DNA of 64,000 nt from contig NC_092578.1 of NCBI RefSeq assembly GCF_037975245.1, positions 6,119,001-6,183,000 of the forward strand. Direction: 5' to 3'. The stretch comes from Apostichopus japonicus. Lineage: Eukaryota; Echinodermata; Holothuroidea; Aspidochirotida; Stichopodidae. Made by a program: the position numbers and the translations under genes. The notes beneath the pieces are model-generated. The model saw nothing but the letters and a program-made list of their open reading frames with translations. It did not search any database and was not told the origin of the DNA. Positions 1-12,210 of this stretch are shown in pieces (positions within the stretch are counted from its first letter, which is position 1; each line of letters starts with the position of its first letter).

Positions 1-3000
1 TTGGCAAATTTTCAGTCGATTTCGTGGAGTGAGCCGTCCTCAACAACAAAATAAGAAACCCAGACATTAATTTTGATCTGCTGCAGGTTTTCAAATATTG
101 CCGTGATCGTTTGGAGCTGATAATTGGCTAGCCTGTGAGTTACAATGGTAAACCTTGCCACTGTATTGATCAGTTTTAGCATTGGGCATACGACTGCACT
201 ATATGTACTGTGTTATGCAGTGTCTGGGGTAGTGATTCAACCTGTTGTGTAATTTGATATTGATTTTCTTCTGTTTTGTTACTTTGCGCTCTTTCTTAAG
301 CAATGGTGCCTCTCCTACTCATGCATTGTCTACCAAACAGTTATAAGTACAGCCCAGCAAGGAGGGATTATATTGGGGGGAGGGGGGTAATGACGTCTTT
401 ATAATCTTATCTAGTAAACAGAACTTAAACTCTTGCTGCCCAGATCTTGCAAAATTCAGCTTAGTTATTTTAAAAATCCCACTTGTCTGTGTGATTTGAA
501 TTTAGCAAAATAAGTATTCTGTGGATTTGACAAACGTAACATTTGCTGTTTTCTCATGGTTTGTTATTTACATATGTAAGAACTGAAGTGAAAGAGATTC
601 TATTTATGGATACTAAACATTTGGTATTTAAAGAGAATTTCATGTGGCTTGCAAAACCAGAGAAGAGAGTGTAAAGTCAACGAAGAAATATTTGTGAAAT
701 ATCCCTCAGATGTATAAATTTTGCACCTGAACTCCTGCATCTTACAAAGAAGATTCAGAAATACCATTTGCTAACATTTTGGACAGTGTTTTGAGTATAT
801 GTAGGAGGAGGAGGGGTCGGGAGAGGGTGGGTGGGGATGCGAAGAAGGAACAGATGGGGAGATTTGCAAGGAACGTTTGCCTACGATTTAGAATTTAGAA
901 CAAGTTTTGGCCTGCCATACCAGGGAAATGAGAGTAGCATTTTCCTGGTCATACTGTGTGCAAAGCTATGATAATTAATTTAATAATTGAAGCCTGTCTA
1001 ATTTCTAACTTGTAATGTGGAAAGTTTGTGTTTGTCCAGGTTGTCATCATGAAACTGCAAAACTCTTACCATCAAGCTGGGTTTTCCCAAATTAGAAAGT
1101 CGTAAAATGTGTCCCTCGTTATCCTAAATTCTACCGGGTGAATTAAATGCGAGGAATTTAAGAAATACGATACAGACTCCTCTCGAAATCTGTAGAACTT
1201 CTCATTTTGTTGAGTGCATTTTGTACAAGAATTATGAGAGATTGGTTTTTATGCTTCCATGCATTCAATGCTGATGCTATAAACTCAATACCACCAGTGA
1301 AGGTATTGGAGACACAGGTATACATATAGATATATATAACAGCTGCTATCCAAGTCAACAATTTTGCTAATTACACCACTCTTCTACAAAGAATCAACGA
1401 CGACCATGGATGGCAAAAATGTTCAAAATACAACCTACCTGCATGCTCAGTCATACATATATGGTTGTTATCAGATAATGCTATGAAACCACTCTTGGGA
1501 ATTAGTTGAGCTGATGCACAGTATACTATACAATTTACATTAACACTGAAGTTGAATTAAACTTAGGGATTATATGTAGCAATACAATTGAATTGATACT
1601 AACATGGCTATACAGTTTCAAAAGCATCAAGCAATCTATTAAGAAACTATGGACAGTGTTGGTAATTTGGTATATTTATCTTCTTGGATGGTATTCATAA
1701 ATTTGTGACAATATTGGATGTTTCCAAGGTGACATAAAATATATTGGGCAAACTTGTCTGAATTTGAATACTATGCATCTGGCAATACATATTAGTGCTT
1801 CTTTATATAAAGTCCTTTTAGGGCCTGCTGGTTGCCAACATTAAATATCAGTTATATCAATTTGTGGAGTACCAAACCTTCAAAGATCATAAAAATGCTA
1901 GTAGGACTATGATATTCACTATGAGATAAAATACTTTAGCTCATCATCCCACTACCAAACTCCACCTCTTTCTCCCAGTCTAAAGGATTCCATAGAGAAA
2001 GTGAACATTGATATTAATGTTGTCAGTTTTAAGTTCTAATGTAAAATTTTTGCTGCTTAATTTATGATTTAATTAACCAACTATTTAATTAGAGCCATGG
2101 TACCCATACTAATTGACCAAGATGGAGTACATGCACTTTATATGATAAGAAACATGCAATTTCTAGGTCTGTGTATAAACCAACACCTGGACTGTGTCAT
2201 ATGGAAATTTGGTATCATTGTAATTATTCTCCAACCTGTGCTTCTATGGATATGAATGACCATACTGTGGAACAAGGCTAACAAGTAAGCAAGCAAACTA
2301 TGCAGAAATATATCTCCTTAATAGTGTGCAATTTATCGTAGTATATACCTGTATTGAAGGGAATCCAGGGATACCACTAATTTGTTTACTTACAAATTAA
2401 AAGATGATAATTTCTTATTGCATTAATTAGCAGACTTTAGTCTATTGTTGGACTCTGGTCTGTTGTGTGAGGGGTAGCATCAAGGAATATATATATCTTC
2501 TCTACAAACTTATCATTGAACTAACAGCAATAGCCTGAACTTGTTCATGGGCCTTCAGAAAACAAATAGCAGGACATTGTGATTCAAAAATTTATTCAAG
2601 ATTTCAAGAGTATTTTCAACTTTCATGAACAGAATCAGAAAGATAAAATAAATTAATTGGTACAAACAAATCTGAGCAAGCTGAGAAATGAAGAAATAAA
2701 AAAATGCTTAATTTTCTGGACTGAGAATTAAACAATTATATTCACCTAAGAAAAGAGAACTTAGGTTGTTCAGAGCTTAGGTTGTTGTGACTATTTTTTT
2801 TTTTTTTAACTACCTTGAGCATAAAATTTGTACACTGTTTCACTAACCTACTGTAATTCACAAGTTGCACATGTAGTTATATTATTTAATGGAAGTGACA
2901 CTAACTTTCGCGAAATAATTAAGCTCTCATACCCAAGGTAATTACAAAATCATTCCATAAATTCATTCTACTGTGTAATAGGGGGGGGCAGGGGGAGGGG

Positions 3001-5490
3001 AGTAGGATGAAAGAATATAGCATCTACTCTGCTCCCTTTGTTATCCCTGTTTGCTTCTTAAGTCTCAAGTACTGGTTAAAATTACATTTGAGGGCTAATT
3101 GCCTCTGGTTGGTTGTATTGAGATCAAAATATGGCAAATTTTAATATCCAAAGTAAAATTTAGGTACTACTTGGAAAAATTTGACTGATAATATTATGAA
3201 GAAAAAAATGTTAACAAACTGTTTACTTAATGCAGAAAGCATGCCGTAGCTAAATAATTAAATAAAGGTTAGAGAGCCTGACCTTCTGCCTGACCAATCC
3301 TAGCAGGATCTGTTTCCAGGTGAACTAAAATCAAAAACTGAATTTAAGGACACCTTTAAAGTAGACAAATGGACAAACAACTAACTTGGATCAATATTTT
3401 ATTCATGTTGTGGTGTCATAAAATTACGAAGTATTGTGAAAATCACCTCAGTCTCATATCCCAAAGACTGATAATATGTTGCCAAGTTCATGGTAGAGGT
3501 AATTTAATCTCCAGAGTTTAGGCAGTTACTGTTATTCATTTTTCTGTGAGCAAACTGAAACTCATATATATAGCGGCATTTTGTGTTTGTTCAGCAATTT
3601 TACTGAACCTACAGAGGATTACTCCAAGATTGCACTTGATCAAATTAAGATATCTTGATAGATTTTTCCACTACGCAAAGGTTATGGATTGAGTTATTAA
3701 TGAAATTGATCTGCTTCTCAAAATTTTGCCCCCAAGATGAACAGTTGCATAGATCAGAATTAATCGCATTTAACAAGCAAATTTGAAACTTTCATATTTT
3801 TTGGCCTGTTACTTCAATATTTTAATGAAACTTGACTAGTCAAGCTATTGAACTACTAAATTGTTATAGTATCAGACAGCATCAATAAATTTATCAAAAT
3901 CAATTGAAGAAAAGCCCTCTTTTTGTGTTGTTGTAAGGATTAGACAAAAATTCAGATTTTAATGAAAATGGATTTATATAATAGGATCAAATTATCATGT
4001 TTTTAGGTGAGAAAATTATTGTCATTCTGTACTGCATAAAATTTTGTTGACATTCAAGGAAACTATTAAGAAGATATGTATCCTTTTGCGATGCGGTCCT
4101 TTGTAACAAATTTTGTTTTCATATACATTTGGAGCTACCTTAAATAAACGCTAACTACATTTTACACTACAGTAGTAACTATATGGCTGACTGCAAACTA
4201 GTTTGCCATTTCAGTTGGAGTTTAATGTTAGGAATAATAAAAGCAAACAAATGTAAATTAATAGAACTAGAAAGCTTAGGATCGACCAAACCTACTAGAA
4301 ACTTAAAGTTTAGCATTAAGGTTTATCCTGTGAAATTTGGGTTAATTGCTTCAAGCTCCTTAAAGGATATTTTATGTGTTAAAAGTGGCCTCTTCACATG
4401 CATCTGTGTTTTAAGTATCTGCAATTGATGTTTATATGCTGGTTATGACATTACTAGTACAGTATATAACTGTGATGTGGCTATGTATACTTAATATTCA
4501 AGTAATTCACAACAGTTCAATCCTGGGTGAATTGTCATATGTACAGTATACAGGAACGGTCTTACCAGTGATGCTCATTTGCTCACATAGACATAAGTAA
4601 TGCACCATGCTTTTTCTTCTACTTGGCCTACATATCAATTCCTTTGCTCTTTAATTCCCATATAACAACGAGCTGAAGCGAGAGAAACATCTTCAGCTTC
4701 CTATGGCTTCATCATAGAGACCCAAATTCAACTTGCCATTTTCACTATGAAGACTTTCTTTGTTTTATTATGTTGAAGTGGGTTAGGTTGTTAAAGAGTT
4801 ATATTTCCAATGATCTCCTTTTTCTCATGTTCAAAGACTGTTTACGACCGGACATGGGATGGGGGGGGTGGGTTTAAAACCAAGACTTACCTTATCCATT
4901 TAAGTAGACTTCCCTATTCAGTTTGCGCAATCAATGAACTACTGTATATGGTAACCCATTTTAGAGTGTGGGTTTCCAAAGCATTATTCATCCCCTTTCA
5001 TGGTGACTCTTTGATTTCCTTGAAATGGATTTGGAGCGCTAGAGAAAGTTATCTTTCGGAAAGTATTACAAGTATTCTAATTGGTTAAGATTTGCCACTG
5101 GACAGGACATAAGTTGGCAAATCAGGAGTTCTTATAGATATATGCTTGAATTAAATCACTCCAAATCACGTCAGTGTGGTGGATTTATAACGCTATATGT
5201 AGCAACACTGCGTGTGTACTTGACTCCACAGGGTTTACATACAGCAGCTATGATTGATAGATCTATAGCTGATAACTCGTAATATTTTTGATGATATACA
5301 GTAAGTGCCACAAGGAATTGATATGACCCTTCTTCTGACAGGATGACGTATATATATATATCTTCAATGTTGTTTACTAATTTGTATTAGAATAGTTAGT
5401 TTTTAAGTTATAGTAAATCCATTTAAGTATTATGCAGTCAAGGTAACACTTTATGTCTAAGGCTGTCTCCTCCTGCATATCAAGTACTTG
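1..5490. other. No gene recognised
   Basis: AT-rich sequence with scattered short G runs (368-386, 2981-3000, 4860-4870). ORFs here (1158 -, 4183 +, 4810 +) have no recognisable motifs and look like chance. Possibly 5' intron or flank of the ERG gene. Confidence 0.6.
3276..3325 (-). repeat. Possible diverged third copy of the hammerhead-like insert (minus strand)
   Basis: ATCCTAGCAGGATCT at about 3298-3312 is the reverse complement of the AGATCCTGCTAGGAT hairpin seen at 60.3 and 61.3 kb, with GCCTGACC nearby on the expected side. The rest is too diverged to be certain and no target duplication was recognised. Confidence 0.4.
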
Positions 5491-5793
5491 TAATAATAAT
5501 AAATAATAATCAGCAGTTATTTTTACGACCCTAAAGCCACCACAGATGTGGGAGAAACCAGCAAGGGCTTATGGATTTCAACTAACACGTCGGGTGGCTT
5601 CCAATTCAACATTTTCATTCAAATTTGGAATCTTTTCAATTAAGAAAGTCATTTCAGATGGGATAACCGTAGATTGCTCATGGATGAAAAACCCGCTTTA
5701 CTATGACCCGGGCCAGGAATCGAACCCCGAACCTCCCGATTGCTAAGACTCATTGCTTCAAATGCCACCACCTTTATCCACTCGGCCACATCA
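5491..5793 (-). mobile_element. tRNA-derived SINE (Leu/Ser-like head), minus strand
   Basis: On the minus strand the head reads TGGCCGAGTGG (A box, 5778-5788) and GGTTCGATTCC (B box, 5716-5726). This is a type II tRNA layout but with no pairing acceptor stem, so it is a SINE and not a tRNA gene. A unique body follows, and the element ends in an (ATT)n tail (AAT repeats on +, 5491-5510). Exact ends and target duplication not determined. Confidence 0.7.
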
Positions 5794-6011
5794 CCATTTT
5801 AGCTCTTGGGTAGAGCTATGAACATTTACAACAATAAAACGAAGGGGAAAAATATGCTTTGCGTTAATTGCACATTTTGCTGTTATCCTATTATTTTACT
5901 AGTGAAATCACTAGCTAACCATATCATCTGTGGTTTACAGGTGAATCTTGATGGTTCAGTGTACTAAATGATAATAAAATGTGTTCTACTAACAAACTGG
6001 CTGGGTGTTTG

Positions 6012-6341
6012 TCATGTTAGCTCTTGCAGATGATTCTCAAAATCAATGCGAAAATCTGAATTAAACCTCGTTGCGGAAAAATTACCCCAATCTGCATTTA
6101 GGTACTGAAATGGAATATAAGAATATGTTTGTGATGAACTGCGCAAAAATTCTGTAACGACAGGCGGTGAAAACACACCTGCTCTTATTCCATCTACTTT
6201 TGACGTAAGTACAGCAGAGAATTTGTAGTATGCAGACGATATCAAGATAACTGTCATCAACACAAGTCGCCCAGAGGACAGATTTTTATTCTTCCTCCTC
6301 CTCCATGCAAACCTACTGGCCGTACCGACATTGTGTATCAT
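6012..6341 (-). CDS. Unidentified 109-aa ORF with a possible N-terminal membrane anchor
   Basis: I do not recognise this protein. The ORF runs from ATG to TGA on the minus strand. It starts MIHNVGTASRFAWRRRKNKN (basic), followed by a hydrophobic stretch LVLMTVILISSAYY at about residues 27-40, then a hydrophilic tail (YSYIPFQYLNADWGNFSATR, with a possible N-glycosylation site NFS). This is the layout of a type II membrane protein, such as the first exon of a Golgi enzyme, but no catalytic motif is visible. Base composition is less AT-rich than the flanks and codon choice looks unforced. No strong splice donor is seen at the 3' end and no polyadenylation signal was checked. A dispersed repeat abuts the 5' side at about 6343, so it could be part of a repeat or a chance ORF. 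Confidence 0.25.
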   Translation of the reverse strand: MIHNVGTASRFAWRRRKNKNLSSGRLVLMTVILISSAYYKFSAVLTSKVDGIRAGVFSPPVVTEFLRSSSQTYSYIPFQYLNADWGNFSATRFNSDFRIDFENHLQELT

Positions 6342-6342
6342 G

Positions 6343-6640
6343 CAGGCTTGCTCTAATTACTGTTATGGATGAATACAGTTATAGCCACATCAATAGTAAT
6401 CAATGCATATTGGTCGTACAGTAAGGATCCGTTGTGTGTCATACATATTCATGCCTTATATATATACACATAATGTAGTGTAAATGTTTAAAGATTTCTT
6501 CTGGTGGTCCCTTTGACGATCAGGCCTTACAGTTTGGTTGTCCCAACAGTAACTTTGGTTGTTTGATAAAATGTTGAAAAATAACAATGATCAGTATGTC
6601 CCTGATAGGAGAGATGTGTAGGTTTGGTGAATAGAATACC
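6343..6640 (-). repeat. Dispersed 'ACAACCA' repeat, minus strand, copy 4, with its two blocks in swapped order
   Basis: TTATGGATGAATACAGTTAT and ACAGTAAGGATCCGTTGTGT come first (6353-6476), then the GGTTGTCCC / GGTTGTTTG / ATAACAATG / GGAGAGATGTGT block (6500-6625). At 46.5-46.8 kb the order of the two blocks is reversed. Confidence 0.6.
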
Positions 6641-7737
6641 AGCCTTGCAGGTGATACCAATTTATAATTTTACCTAATTGGGGTATTTAGTTACCATGCA
6701 AGTTTTGATTTAAATGACAACTATACTGTAGCTGATTTAGATTTTCCAAAAAGAAATGTGGTGTTACTCAAATTTCATATTCTATAGCTTGGAAGTTCTC
6801 CTTTTTTAAATGATTAGAAATATTAGTTAATGGACTGAGAACATCACAGAGGACCTCATGTGAGACTCTAACATACAGACATCAAGTTTAGAATTCCAGT
6901 TGAAATGTAAAAAAGAAATCCAAGTATTAAAAAATATCTATACTATTATTACATATACAGTACCTTACTTTAACCTTAATTCTGTCCACGTCAGTAGTCG
7001 CATAAGGCCTTTACATACATGCATGTATGCATAACTTGCAAGTTTCAAATTTTTTACTTTGATATGCAGGCAGTAATTATATTGATATAACGTTCATTAG
7101 GCTTTATTGATTTTTACGTTAGCTGACGTCCGTGATTGCAATCACTGAGACATTCACTTCATTAACCAATTAAATGCTGTAGAACCAATATTGGAATTCC
7201 CTCAGTATTTTATAAACAGACTAAACAACCCCTCCCTGACCCCACCCCCCCCCCACCTCCCTCCTTCCTGACCTCTCCAAACTCCTCCTGTTGCTGTAGT
7301 GTTTTGCACTCTGCCTGTGCTAATATGCATATTATATACTCACTGGAACTGCTATGTAGCATTGAGGACTATAAGTTATATTGTACAGTAGATACCCAGC
7401 TGACTATGGGCACACACAAGCCAAAAAATCAGCATGTTGGACACAATTAAGTCAAATTTAAACAGTTTCTTGGTTTATAGGGAACTAGATATAGACCTAG
7501 TATATGGCTGCAATACGGGTATAGGTCTATGATACAGTCTGAGTACAGTATATAGCTATAGATGTCTGTGGTAGGAAATTATGATTTTACATAGACTTCT
7601 TTTTGTTGTGCTGAATAAATGTGGTGATGCCATTTTCAAGCTTTAAAAAAGAGACCTAAGATACCTGAAAACATAATATATTGCTAAAAATTGCCAAATT
7701 TGGGTACCCCCTGGAATGATTAAATTTAGCATTTATG

Positions 7738-7802
7738 GTTGTTTATGTTTATTATTGTTTATTTATATGTTTATTTATGTTTTTTATATTAATGTTTATT
7801 TT
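7738..7802. repeat. TTTATGTTTATT low-complexity tract
   Basis: Repeated TTTATG/TTTATT units over about 65 bp. Confidence 0.65.
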
Positions 7803-8556
7803 CTGTAATGGGCATGAATTTTGCAAATGCTGACTCTATAATATGGAACCATGTTACATGACATACTCATGATAGCATTGTTTCAATGTCAACACTTGAA
7901 TATGATAAGGAAAACAAAGAGAAATTAAAGTAAAAGGTGTCAGATCCTAGTGTTATTATGACATCACAGATTTAAATATTACAGCTCCCAGAAATGACTT
8001 TTAAACTAGGATATATATATATCTAACAGAATGTGTTTTTTTTTAATTCTCAGCTGTATGGGACAGTTGCATGTTCATCACAACTTAGATCTCTGTCATA
8101 TAAAGCCAACTTAGACGATGGTTGTGTTTGTCTGCCCTTTAAGGTTTTTAATCTGTATTAACCCTTTCTGATTGTGGGATTATCTATTAAGCCAATGGAA
8201 GAGTGCTTCGCAGTCATGACATCTTTGTGGAATTCATTGTCGGGAGAAATGAACGAGTCTACTAGTACAGTCAATCAATGATTACAGTTTCTGCTCCAAC
8301 TATGATTTAACAATGAAATAGATCACAGAAGTAGGTCAATTTGTTCCAAATCACTAGCAGTGCATGAATTTCTCAGCTGCAAGTCATTCCTAAGTGCATC
8401 ATGACATAATTGGTGACGTTACATACTTTTAGAGCGCGGTGTATCCTCTGCACTCCTATATCCAGTGCTGGCACATAGTCTATACATAAGTGCTATTGAA
8501 ATTGATGTGTAGTGTGATTCAGGATCTTTAAAAGGTCCTTGTTGGTGGAACTTGGT

Positions 8557-8600
8557 GATTTACTTCGCTCCTCCTTTACCCGTCTCCATCTCCACATATG
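8557..8600 (+). repeat. Short dispersed repeat shared with 17.80 kb
   Basis: GATTTACTTCGCTCCTCCTT, then ACC.GTCTCC and CTCCAC, is repeated at 17802-17840. Nature unknown. Confidence 0.5.
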
Positions 8601-11412
8601 ATCCTTTAAATTTTAGATTCAGATAGATGGATAAGTTGGCTGTGTCCCAAAAGTGGGGAGTGCCCCAGAAGTTGGGGTACAGTGCTCAAGTGTTCTTGCC
8701 CAGGTAGCTTAAAGGTAGAAATGAAAATGCAGATGTTGAGATGAAGACAATAAAGGAAACCAATAGGTTTGGAGGATTTTGAACATTTTAACCTTTATAA
8801 ATGTTAAGCAAATGAACATATGTACTGTTTAACGTGTACAGCAATCATGTTTCCATTGAAACGGTAATCAGTCCTGTCACCTAGCATTTCTAGCAATTTC
8901 CGGAGCACAAAAACTAAGCTAAGGTAAACTCCACATATAAATTTGCCATTTAAACACGATCGATGCACACAGGTCCGATTGATCACTTAAGTTGTAAATG
9001 AAACAACAATGGCCTGTACTGTGTTTCTCTGTGGAACACCTTCATCTGTGAGTTTCAAGAAACCAGACCAAGTGAACGGAAGCACAGTAGTCCACCTATT
9101 ACAATACCCATTAACAGGGATATTCAGCTCTATGAATGTTTTTCCTAAGAAAATACAGCTGTCATGTAAAAAATCTGCCATGTACCATCTTTGCAGTTTG
9201 TATATCTACTTGCCCATTTTGCATATCCCATAGCTACTTGATATAAATGTGACACATATACATTAGGGGTAATATACACATAAAGTGTTATAGCAACTTA
9301 CTGTTGTTGTGCTTGTCACATGTATATAATTGTCACCAAAATCAAGATGACTTTCGAAAGTCGTGCTCCTTTTTGTCGCCTTTTTCAATTGAGGATTTCT
9401 GCATCTTTCCAAGTCAGTTGTTAATTTACCAGAAATATTCACCTGTTTTGGGTGAACAATACTTTTTGAAGCGGGAAGGAAAAGGAAAAAATGTTTTTAG
9501 TCAGTCTGCCCGAAGAAGCCATGGACAGTCGTTTCATTTGTTTCCCAATCAAATTGAACACAACTGTTCCCAGTAGTTGTTGCCTGTGAAACAGAGAGGC
9601 TTACATGTGGTGGCCCACAAAAGAAGTGAGAAAAGTGGATTAAAGTGAGAGGCACTGTAAGTGCATGTGGCAAGGCTCAGCAGTCAATGTCTAACTAAGC
9701 TCAGATCAGCAACGTGGATGAACCTTGTGTTCCTGCAGGCTATAAAATTGTGCAATCAGGCCGGCAGGGACAGTGTAAATTAAACAAGTCGCTGAGTCTT
9801 TACCTCAATTGGTCTACATCGCCCTCGGGTCAAATCGGCAAGAAAAGATACATAACCGCGGGGTATATTTTGATGAAGGGAGGTGTAGTTATCACATTAA
9901 TGCCTTGTTGATTGGATTTAATAGCCACAATTAGGGCGGGTTACTTTACTAAATAAAACATTAGGATTCTGCAAGAAATGTGAGGATAATGTTGTTGAAA
10001 AATTGATTACCAGAAGAGGAAAGGAAGCGTTAACTAGGCATTGAGCAGTCTGTTTGATGAGAGATTTATATTATAACGTGGTATTATACCACTGAGATTT
10101 GTAAATAGATGGTAAGCTAAGGAAAGAACATAAAAAGGTCAAATCCTTGGAGAAATATATCGATCTGGATACTTAAAGGGATTCGACATTAACGTACAGT
10201 GAGATAAGTACAGCCATTTTAAAATAACAGAGAAGAACGGCCAATTATTCACAAGTACAGTGAAATGTTAACCTTAGTGAATGTATGGAATTCATATTAC
10301 ATGGGTTGGACACTGGTGTACATTACGGCCAATTCAAAATTATGATGAAATTCTGGGTCAACCGGATACATTGTTTACAGTTGGAGGTTGTCAGGATATA
10401 TGGACAAATTCTGGATCATGAAGAGTAATAAACCGCACAAAATATATCATCATAGAGTTATGAGTTTTATGCTCACATTTTATGTGTTTACTCTTTGCCT
10501 CACTATATTCAATGATATACTGTACATTGTGAGTTGGTCTGCACATTGTGTATTTCCTTTATGTGAACGACTAAGCACAGGCTGCATTAAACTACTTTGA
10601 CAACAGTAATATGCCATTTTTTGTGTGTCATATTTTTTCTGTAACTGTGCACAAATTTATTGAACATACAGTATAAGTATAAGGCTGTAAGCCACTGAAA
10701 ATAAATAGATATATTTACTTTCTTACATTTAAGAAAGCTAAATATTATGTACAAATCCTTTCATTGCTATTGACATAAATTGAAAGGTATCAACCTTTGC
10801 CGTATGATGTGTGTGCTGCTTGTAAGTCAAGTACCGAAGCAACTTAATCCTTGTTGTTCACATTACACCCCCAGAGATTCAACCACTGTTTGCCAGAAAT
10901 ATAAATAAATTAATATCACACTCTCTTTATATTAGTTGCATTCACATTTGATTGCCTGTTCCAGATGTAATCACCTGCTGGGAAATCACTGAACAGGAAG
11001 TTACTTTATATTCTGTAGGGTCACACAGAGGCTTAAATGAATATTGATGTGCAATTAATTGTATGCATTCTTTTATATATGTAGTACAAATTTTGTACAG
11101 GGCTTGGCGCATAACAGCTACATGCAGCATAACCAGCACTCAGGTTATAATGTAAAATGTTCTACGCATACTCTTCACTCACTCAGCTTCAAAGTATGCA
11201 TGCTATGGTGACAATATAGTGATGCAGCCTACCATATATATAGTAACATTACAGTGATAGCTCTTGACCTAGTTCTCAATTTTACCTATAACATAATCTT
11301 CTTTTTCTCTCTACTTTTGTCAAACTTAGAGTCAAGTTAGTTAAAAATTTGATGAAAATTTTGTAAGAAATATGTTGAGAGTCAAAAGAATCTTTGAACA
11401 TTGGGTCTAGAT

Positions 11413-11636
11413 CAGACATGTGCAAACTTTTAAGCCCATGACCCAGGATATCGTTTGAGGACTGAGCCATGACCCATGAAACAGATCCCCACACTTCAGA
11501 AACGACGCTTGGAATGCATGAACGCATGGACTAGCTCTGAAAGCATATGGATATTTTAGGGTCTGGAAAACTATCCAACCACCAATGGAAACTTTTTCGC
11601 AACCAACTTTTGGGTCACACCCCATAGGTTGTGGAC
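11413..11636. mobile_element. Probable decayed hAT-like element
   Basis: The left side reads CAGACATGTGCAAACTTTTA with AAGCCCATGACCCA. The right side reads TTTTTCGCAACCAACTTTTG, GGTCACACCCCATAGGTTGT. This resembles the common hAT terminal consensus (..CAAACTTTT / TTTTGGGTC.C..CCCATAGGTTG). Ends are degraded and no clear 8-bp duplication was found. Confidence 0.4.
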
Positions 11637-12014
11637 CGACAAAGAAGCTAATCCAGGGTCAGGTCTGGATAATCCATGTTTGACTAGAAACACCAGGTTG
11701 CTTTGGGCAAATCCCATTCAAATATTTATATTTTATCCTGAAACATATTTCCAAGGCAATATGGTCATTTACCAGATGCGTGGCCAGGCACTGGCTTCAT
11801 TGCTGGTGAAGAGGGGGATTAATAACAAACAGGAAGGATTATGCCATAATTTGTCATTCAAATATATCTAAGCTCATTGAACCCTAGACTACATACATTT
11901 CATATTTTTAAGTAAAGTACAGCTGTTTGTAGATCTCTAGTATGACAAACATAAAATGAGTGATGTCAGTTATACTGTAAAGTTAAAGTTGAGTCTTGTT
12001 CAAGTTACAACACT

Positions 12015-12210
12015 AACCCATAGTCATTGGTAACTTGTCACTCCCACACACCAAAGTGTGCACAATTCAAACAATCCCTCCTGGGGCACTACAGCACATC
12101 TATGTGTCCCCTGGGGGACTTCACATAGGAAGCAACCACAAACCGGTACATGCAACTGTATGAACAAGTTACCTCACAAGTCCCCATTCATACACCTGGG
12201 TTAGGAGAGG
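12015..12210 (+). repeat. Dispersed repeat family B, copy 1
   Basis: Blocks shared with 36.26 kb: GGTAACTTGTCACTCCCACA then CACCAAAGTGTGCA, CACATCTATGTGT(C)CCC, GGGACTTC, GCAACCACAA, CAAGTTACCTC, CCCCATT. Confidence 0.65.

Larger units (their letters stand above)
6641..12014. other. No gene recognised
   Basis: Mostly unique AT-rich sequence with a C-run tract (7241-7258) and the short repeats listed. The ORF at 9304-9576 (90 aa) has mixed composition but no motif I know. No exon of the ERG PAS domain was seen. Confidence 0.55.

Noticed and set aside
5712-5796. Functional tRNA gene (Leu/Ser)
   Set aside because: A and B boxes are good, but the acceptor stem does not pair and the element continues into a SINE body and tail.
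9304-9576. 90-aa ORF as a gene
   Set aside because: No recognised domain and no splice context; length is within chance for 64 kb in six frames.
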